A stretch of 8,585 nucleotides of DNA from Candidatus Pacearchaeota archaeon (GTDB taxonomy: Archaea > Nanobdellota > Nanobdellia > Pacearchaeales > GW2011-AR1). This document shows positions 4,881-8,585 of the stretch, one piece after another. Below the pieces are notes generated by a model, which had not been told where the DNA came from, did not search any database, and saw nothing but the letters and a program-made list of their open reading frames with translations. Each line of letters starts with the position of its first letter. Position 1 is the stretch's first letter. The stretch covers positions 1 to 8,585 of the forward strand of contig JAFCDH010000032.1 of the NCBI GenBank assembly GCA_017609795.1, read 5' to 3'. Made by a program: the position numbers and the translations under genes.

Positions 4881-6485
4881 ATGAAAATACTCCTTATCAT
4901 TCCAAGATATAATTTTACAAATAAAGTAGATTATCAGTATGGGTTCCCACTTGGATTAGCATATATCTCTTCTGTGTTAAAAAAAGCAAATTATAATGTA
5001 GATTGTTTAAATCTAAATCATTTAAATGGAACAACCGAAGAATTAGTTACAAAACAGCTAAACAAACAGAAATATGATGTTGTTTGTTCAGGAAATACAG
5101 GAATAGGTTATACAGCAATAGAAAAAATAGTAAAATCAGCTCGTAGACATCCTTCTAAACCTAAAATTATTTTAGGAGGCTCTTTAATAACAAGTGAGCC
5201 AGAATTAATGCTTAGAGCATTAAAACCAGATGTTGAAGTAATTGGAGAAGGAGAAATAACAATAATAGAGTTATTAAAATGTTTAAGTAAAAAAAGAGAT
5301 TTAAAAAAGGTAAATGGAATAGGTTATTTTAAACAAGGAAAGCCTTTTTTCACAAAACCAAGAGAAGTTATAAAGGATATAGATTCTATCCCTTATCCAG
5401 ATTTTGATGGATTTGGATTTAAAGAACAATTAAAACATTTAGGTAATGAGGCTATTTATGGAGAATTTGATTATCCAAGGTCTTATCCAATACTTGCAAG
5501 TAGGGGATGCCCTTTTCAATGTACTTTTTGTTATCATACCTTAGGAAGCAGATATAGAGAACGTTCTATTGATTCTGTAATAAAAGAACTTGAAATAGCA
5601 ATTAAAAAATACAAGATAAACGCGATTGATATTTATGATGATTTATTTTCAACTAATAAAAAAAGATTATATGAATTTTGCAAAAAACTTAAAAAACTTA
5701 TTAAAAAATTTTCATGGGAAGTTAAATGGACTTGCCAATTATCAGTAATAGGTTTAGATAAAAAACTATTAAACACTTTAAAAGATTCAGGATGTAATGT
5801 TATTAGTTTTGGTTTTGAAAGTTATAGTGAAAAAGTGCTTAAAAGCATGAGAAAACCAATAACTCCAGAACAAATTGATAAAGCAATAAAACTTTCAAGA
5901 GAAATTGGAATAGGAATACAAGGAAATTTTATTTTTGGAGATGTTGCTGAAACAAGAGAAACAGCCTATAAAACCCTGAATTATTGGAAGAAAATAACAA
6001 AAGGTCAAATTAGAATAGGATTTATTCAACCATATCCTGGAAGTGCTATTTATAAACACTGTATAAAAAAAGGAATAATAAAAGATAAATTATATTTTAT
6101 TAAACATAAAATTGCCCACACTAATTGGTTAAATATGACTGATGAAATGACAGATAAAGAAATAATGCAGTTAAAAAAAGACATAGTAAAAGCAAGAAGA
6201 AAATATGCTTATTATGTTGTTCCTTTAAAAATTAAAAAAACAAGCAAAAACAAATACAAAATTCATATTAAATGTCCTTTTTGCAATCAAATAATAAAAT
6301 ATGAAAATTGTTTTATTAAAAATAAGTTTCATTATCATCTTATGAGGCCTTGTAGAAAATGTAAATTAAGATTTAATATCACAAGCTCTTTATACAAAAT
6401 AGGAGTAGAACATTATCAAGAATTAGATTTTTTAAGAAAAAATTATCTTTTAATCAGAGATAATTTATTAAAAAGAAAGATTTGA
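4881..6485 (+). CDS. B12-binding-domain radical SAM enzyme with C-terminal zinc ribbon
   Basis: This 534-aa protein has three parts. Residues 1-140 are a Rossmann-like cobalamin-binding-type domain (MKILLIIPR, ILGGSL, VIGEGE). Residues 200-400 are the radical SAM barrel with the 4Fe-4S triad C210-C214-C217 in RGCPFQCTFCYH, the glycine-rich FGFES strand (310-314) and the IQPYPGS segment. Residues 460-500 hold two Cys pairs, CPFC (465-468) and CRKC (491-494), resembling a zinc ribbon. The layout matches the BchE/HpnJ-like group, which does methylations, cyclisations and lipid or cofactor changes. The DxHxxG cobalamin ligand motif is not clear: H47 and G50 are in place but Asp is Leu, so B12 may be bound base-on or not at all. 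The substrate is unknown. It stands alone, with its own promoter and a 311-nt spacer after it. Confidence 0.87.
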   Translation: MKILLIIPRYNFTNKVDYQYGFPLGLAYISSVLKKANYNVDCLNLNHLNGTTEELVTKQLNKQKYDVVCSGNTGIGYTAIEKIVKSARRHPSKPKIILGGSLITSEPELMLRALKPDVEVIGEGEITIIELLKCLSKKRDLKKVNGIGYFKQGKPFFTKPREVIKDIDSIPYPDFDGFGFKEQLKHLGNEAIYGEFDYPRSYPILASRGCPFQCTFCYHTLGSRYRERSIDSVIKELEIAIKKYKINAIDIYDDLFSTNKKRLYEFCKKLKKLIKKFSWEVKWTCQLSVIGLDKKLLNTLKDSGCNVISFGFESYSEKVLKSMRKPITPEQIDKAIKLSREIGIGIQGNFIFGDVAETRETAYKTLNYWKKITKGQIRIGFIQPYPGSAIYKHCIKKGIIKDKLYFIKHKIAHTNWLNMTDEMTDKEIMQLKKDIVKARRKYAYYVVPLKIKKTSKNKYKIHIKCPFCNQIIKYENCFIKNKFHYHLMRPCRKCKLRFNITSSLYKIGVEHYQELDFLRKNYLLIRDNLLKRKI

Positions 6486-6796
6486 CCTAAAAAAATAAAT
6501 AAAAATTAGTATTTTAATGATATGGTGAGATAAAGAGGATAAGATTAAGAAATATAGAATAGAAGCTTAAGATACTAAGAGAATCAAGCTTAAGGATATA
6601 ACAAGACACTAGAAAATACCAGCACTTTAATGTAAGAAAAGGAGTAAGAGAAATAAGAGCTATTCCATAAAAGATTAAGTTATCCAACAAAAGATTAAGC
6701 TATTCATAATGCCTCTTAAAAAACAAAAGGATAAAACTTGATTGAGCTTTTAAGATTTTAGATAAATAATATTATAACAAAATACCAGTTAAAAAA
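6486..6796 (+). other. 311-nt intergenic spacer, purine-rich, with short repeats
   Basis: Stops are dense in every frame and no ORF with sensible protein content is seen. The plus strand is strongly A/G-rich. AAGCTTAAG occurs at 6563-6571 and 6586-6594. A 20-bp tandem pair (6669-6688 and 6689-6708) starts AAAAGATTAAG in both copies and matches at 16 of 20 positions. CTTAAGGATATAACAAGA (6589-6606) recurs at 8419-8436 with one change. The promoter of the next gene lies at its right end. A small RNA or mobile repeat remnant is possible but not shown. Confidence 0.5.
6769..6777 (+). promoter_or_regulatory. TATA box of the membrane-protein gene
   Basis: An AT-rich ATATTATAA-type box is centred about 24 nt before the ATG at 6797, consistent with leaderless transcription. 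The surrounding DNA is all AT-rich, so the match is weaker than the others. Confidence 0.4.
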
Positions 6797-8263
6797 ATGA
6801 AAAATTCAAAACCCCTTAAAAATAAAAAATTAATTTTAATAATTTTTTTACTACTTATTTTAATAACTCTTTTAACTAAGTTTTATGGTTCTGAAGATGT
6901 TGGAGATTATGCAACAACTTCAAAGTTTTTTGCAGGATTATCTCATGCAAAAGCTAGAAATTCTCATTCTTATTTGTTTGGATTTTTACACTTCCCTTTT
7001 GTAAGCTTGTTTAAGAATTTTCTTATATTTAAAATAACAAGTTTAATTTTTTTAATGCTAATAATTCTTTCAGTATACAAAATTAGTGGAAAAGATGAAA
7101 AAGTTTTATGGTTAATACTTCTCTGCCCTATCCTCTGGTATATGGCTCCTTGGATTAATCCAATACAATTAGCTTCTCTTTTATTTTTATGGGCTTATTA
7201 TTTTATTAAAAAATATAATGACACAAACAATATCAAAAACCTTATTTGTTCAGCAATTTTCATAGGTTTGGGCTGGGCAGTTTGGGATACTATTTTTTAT
7301 TTTGGATTTATTTTAGCTTTTGTTTTTTTATTTAATAAAAAATTTTCTCATTTATTAGTTTTTCTTTTTTTCTTATTAATTGGATTAATGCCAAGACTTA
7401 TCCTTGACCAATTTTTGTTTAATTTTCCTTTTTTTAGTATAATGAAAAGCATGTTTGGAGGTTTTGCAAATACATTTGGAGGAATATATCAAGAAACCTG
7501 GAAACATGCTGCCCTTTTTAATATTCAAGAAAAATTTATTTTTATTTTAGCAATACCTCTTTATTATTGGATGTTATATAAACCAAAATTTTTTAAAGAA
7601 AATAAAAAATCTATGATTTTTTTATCATTATGTTTAATCCTTCTTTTTACAATCCCACAAATAAGATATGTTTTTGCTCTTGCACCTATTATGATTCTTC
7701 TTATTGCAGAAAATATTAATAAAAAACAATTTAAAAAACAAATAATATTTTCTATAATTCTTCTTTTCTTATTTATTTCCCCGTACATTATTCAAATAAA
7801 TTACTCTTTAAGTAAAACAGAAGAAAAAGGAATTCAAGAAATCTTTATGGATTTTTCTAATTTACAATTAGATAATGAATTTCTTGAACAAGAACTTAAC
7901 AAAGATTTAGAAAAAATAACAAAAGATTATCCTAATCAAGTTTTTGTAGTGGGAAATGCTCCTGATGATTATCGGCGCTTAGCTAAAGTTTATTGGAAAG
8001 ATAATGTTAAAGAATTTGTGAGTATTCAAGATTATAATCTTGTTTTAAATAATCAAACAATATTATATGAAAAAACATTTATTCCTGTTCCAAATATTAA
8101 TTCTAGAAGACAAATTTGGATAGCAGGAGGCATGAATAAAAATGAAAATGATGACACAGATTATGAAAATATTTCTTTAGGAATTGGATTTAAAGAACCA
8201 ATTAATTTAGAAGGTTTTAAATTAATTAAAAAAAAACTAATACTAATATTTTGTAAAATATAA
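6797..8263 (+). CDS. Polytopic membrane protein, possibly GT-C-type glycosyltransferase
   Basis: This 488-aa protein has about ten predicted membrane segments: near 12-28, 74-95, 102-119, 123-137, 148-178 (two), 183-207, 247-261, 273-306 (two) and 313-332. A soluble C-terminal part follows, from about 340 to 488. The first outside loop after TM1 carries SEDVGDY (32-38), the place where GT-C enzymes such as the PMT/GT39 or GT87 families keep their acidic metal/lipid-sugar motif. Such enzymes move sugars from polyprenyl phosphate to proteins or glycans at the outer face. The overall pattern fits, but no diagnostic family motif was recognised, so the catalytic role is a proposal. Two successive CGN arginine codons (7973-7978) stand out in a genome that uses AGA. 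The start is supported by a TATA box 24 nt upstream. Protein-coding status is secure. Confidence 0.8.
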   Translation: MKNSKPLKNKKLILIIFLLLILITLLTKFYGSEDVGDYATTSKFFAGLSHAKARNSHSYLFGFLHFPFVSLFKNFLIFKITSLIFLMLIILSVYKISGKDEKVLWLILLCPILWYMAPWINPIQLASLLFLWAYYFIKKYNDTNNIKNLICSAIFIGLGWAVWDTIFYFGFILAFVFLFNKKFSHLLVFLFFLLIGLMPRLILDQFLFNFPFFSIMKSMFGGFANTFGGIYQETWKHAALFNIQEKFIFILAIPLYYWMLYKPKFFKENKKSMIFLSLCLILLFTIPQIRYVFALAPIMILLIAENINKKQFKKQIIFSIILLFLFISPYIIQINYSLSKTEEKGIQEIFMDFSNLQLDNEFLEQELNKDLEKITKDYPNQVFVVGNAPDDYRRLAKVYWKDNVKEFVSIQDYNLVLNNQTILYEKTFIPVPNINSRRQIWIAGGMNKNENDDTDYENISLGIGFKEPINLEGFKLIKKKLILIFCKI

Positions 8264-8289
8264 TAATATGAAGATGATGAGATTAAGAC

Positions 8290-8313
8290 AGTAGATGAGA
8301 GATTTAATCTACT
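8290..8313 (+). repeat. Inverted repeat, 7-bp stem
   Basis: AGTAGAT (8290-8296) and ATCTACT (8307-8313) are perfect complements around a 10-nt loop. Function is unknown; it could be part of a 3' UTR or small RNA. Confidence 0.5.
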
Positions 8314-8375
8314 CATAACATAATTTGAAGATACATTAAGATTTTAGATTTAGATTAATACCAATATAACATAAA

Positions 8376-8424
8376 CTTAAGGTTATACAGGGGATAAGAT
8401 AAGAGATGTTTTGTATAACTTAAG
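8376..8424 (+). repeat. Inverted repeat, 13-bp stem with one bulge
   Basis: Positions 8376-8389 pair with 8412-8424 over 13 base pairs, with a single bulged G at 8382 and a 22-nt purine-rich loop. The stem core is TTATACA/TGTATAA. It is the longest inverted repeat noticed in the spacers and lies about 90 nt before tRNA-Arg. Confidence 0.6.
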
Positions 8425-8511
8425 GATACAACAAGATTCCAAATAAATAATATCTTTTCAAATCCAATAGCTTTTAAAATACAAATTTCTTAACAAATTT
8501 AATAAGTTTAT

Positions 8512-8585
8512 GCTCCTGTAGCTCAGATGGATAGAGCACAAGATTCCTAATCTTGGGGTCGCAGGTTCAAATCCTGCCAGGAGCA
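8512..8585 (+). tRNA. tRNA-Arg (anticodon CCT)
   Basis: This is a complete 74-nt tRNA ending at the last base of the window. The acceptor stem pairs GCTCCTG with CAGGAGC, with discriminator A at 8585. The D arm is GCTC-AGATGGATA-GAGC. The anticodon stem CAAGA/TCTTG holds loop TTCCTAA, so the anticodon is CCT, decoding AGG. The T arm is GCAGG-TTCAAAT-CCTGC. There is no intron; whether CCA is encoded cannot be seen. Confidence 0.95.

Larger units (their letters stand above)
8264..8511 (+). other. 248-nt intergenic spacer with two hairpins before tRNA-Arg
   Basis: No ORF is supported. The spacer opens with ATATGAAGATGA (8266-8277), also found after the first gene at 1250-1261. It contains two inverted repeats (listed separately) and the word shared with the 6486-6796 spacer. 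A TTTTAAAATA stretch (8472-8481) about 35 nt before the tRNA may be its TATA box with a short 5' leader. Confidence 0.5.

Noticed and set aside
6669..6708. Start of a CRISPR-like or tandem array
   Set aside because: Only two imperfect 20-bp units with no spacers; not an array.
8266..8320. Possible C/D box small RNA (ATGATGA after the membrane gene)
   Set aside because: A C-box-like word is present, but no CTGA D or D' box was found at suitable spacing.

Overview
The window looks like a piece of a very AT-rich archaeal chromosome, most plausibly a DPANN-type (Woesearchaeota/Pacearchaeota-like) genome. The evidence for Archaea is a small RNA polymerase subunit N (Rpb10 homologue), an EF-1A/CysN-class GTPase, a free-standing 5S rRNA, two tRNAs without encoded CCA, and TATA boxes centred about 25 nt upstream of several ATGs, which suggests leaderless mRNAs. 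Arginine is almost always AGA. The lineage is an inference; Archaea is well supported.

Layout. At 8-1222 (+) is a CysN-like translational-type GTPase. After a 130-nt purine-rich gap come a small ribbon-helix-helix (RHH) protein (1353-1571, +) and a type I phosphodiesterase/alkaline-phosphatase superfamily enzyme (1618-3027, +). A promoter with a 15-bp palindrome and a 12-bp direct repeat around its TATA box precedes a Fic-fold protein (3130-4038, +). In that protein the catalytic His is Gln and the inhibitory Glu is Ser. A 45-codon ORF (4035-4172, +) overlaps the end of the Fic gene by ATGA. It also runs tail to tail into rpoN (4146-4343, -), a 65-aa gene that has no ATG, GTG or TTG available and seems to start at ATT behind a good Shine-Dalgarno sequence.

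A 5S rRNA (4518-4631, -) and a tRNA-Leu(CAA) (4694-4777, +) diverge from back-to-back TATA boxes. They are followed by a B12-binding-type radical SAM enzyme with a C-terminal zinc ribbon (4881-6485, +) and a polytopic membrane protein, possibly a GT-C-like glycosyltransferase (6797-8263, +). The window ends with a complete tRNA-Arg(CCT) (8512-8585, +). The long spacers 6486-6796 and 8264-8511 carry no convincing ORF, but they share short words with each other and with other spacers, and the second holds two hairpins.

How the genes may work together. The GTPase, RHH protein and phosphodiesterase could be one nucleotide/sulfate-activation neighbourhood, but only family resemblance suggests this. 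The Fic gene, its ATGA-coupled small ORF and the repeat-flanked promoter form the most system-like unit: a probably catalytically altered, possibly autoregulated Fic module. The radical SAM enzyme and membrane protein each appear to have their own promoter, so a shared pathway (for example envelope modification) is only speculation.
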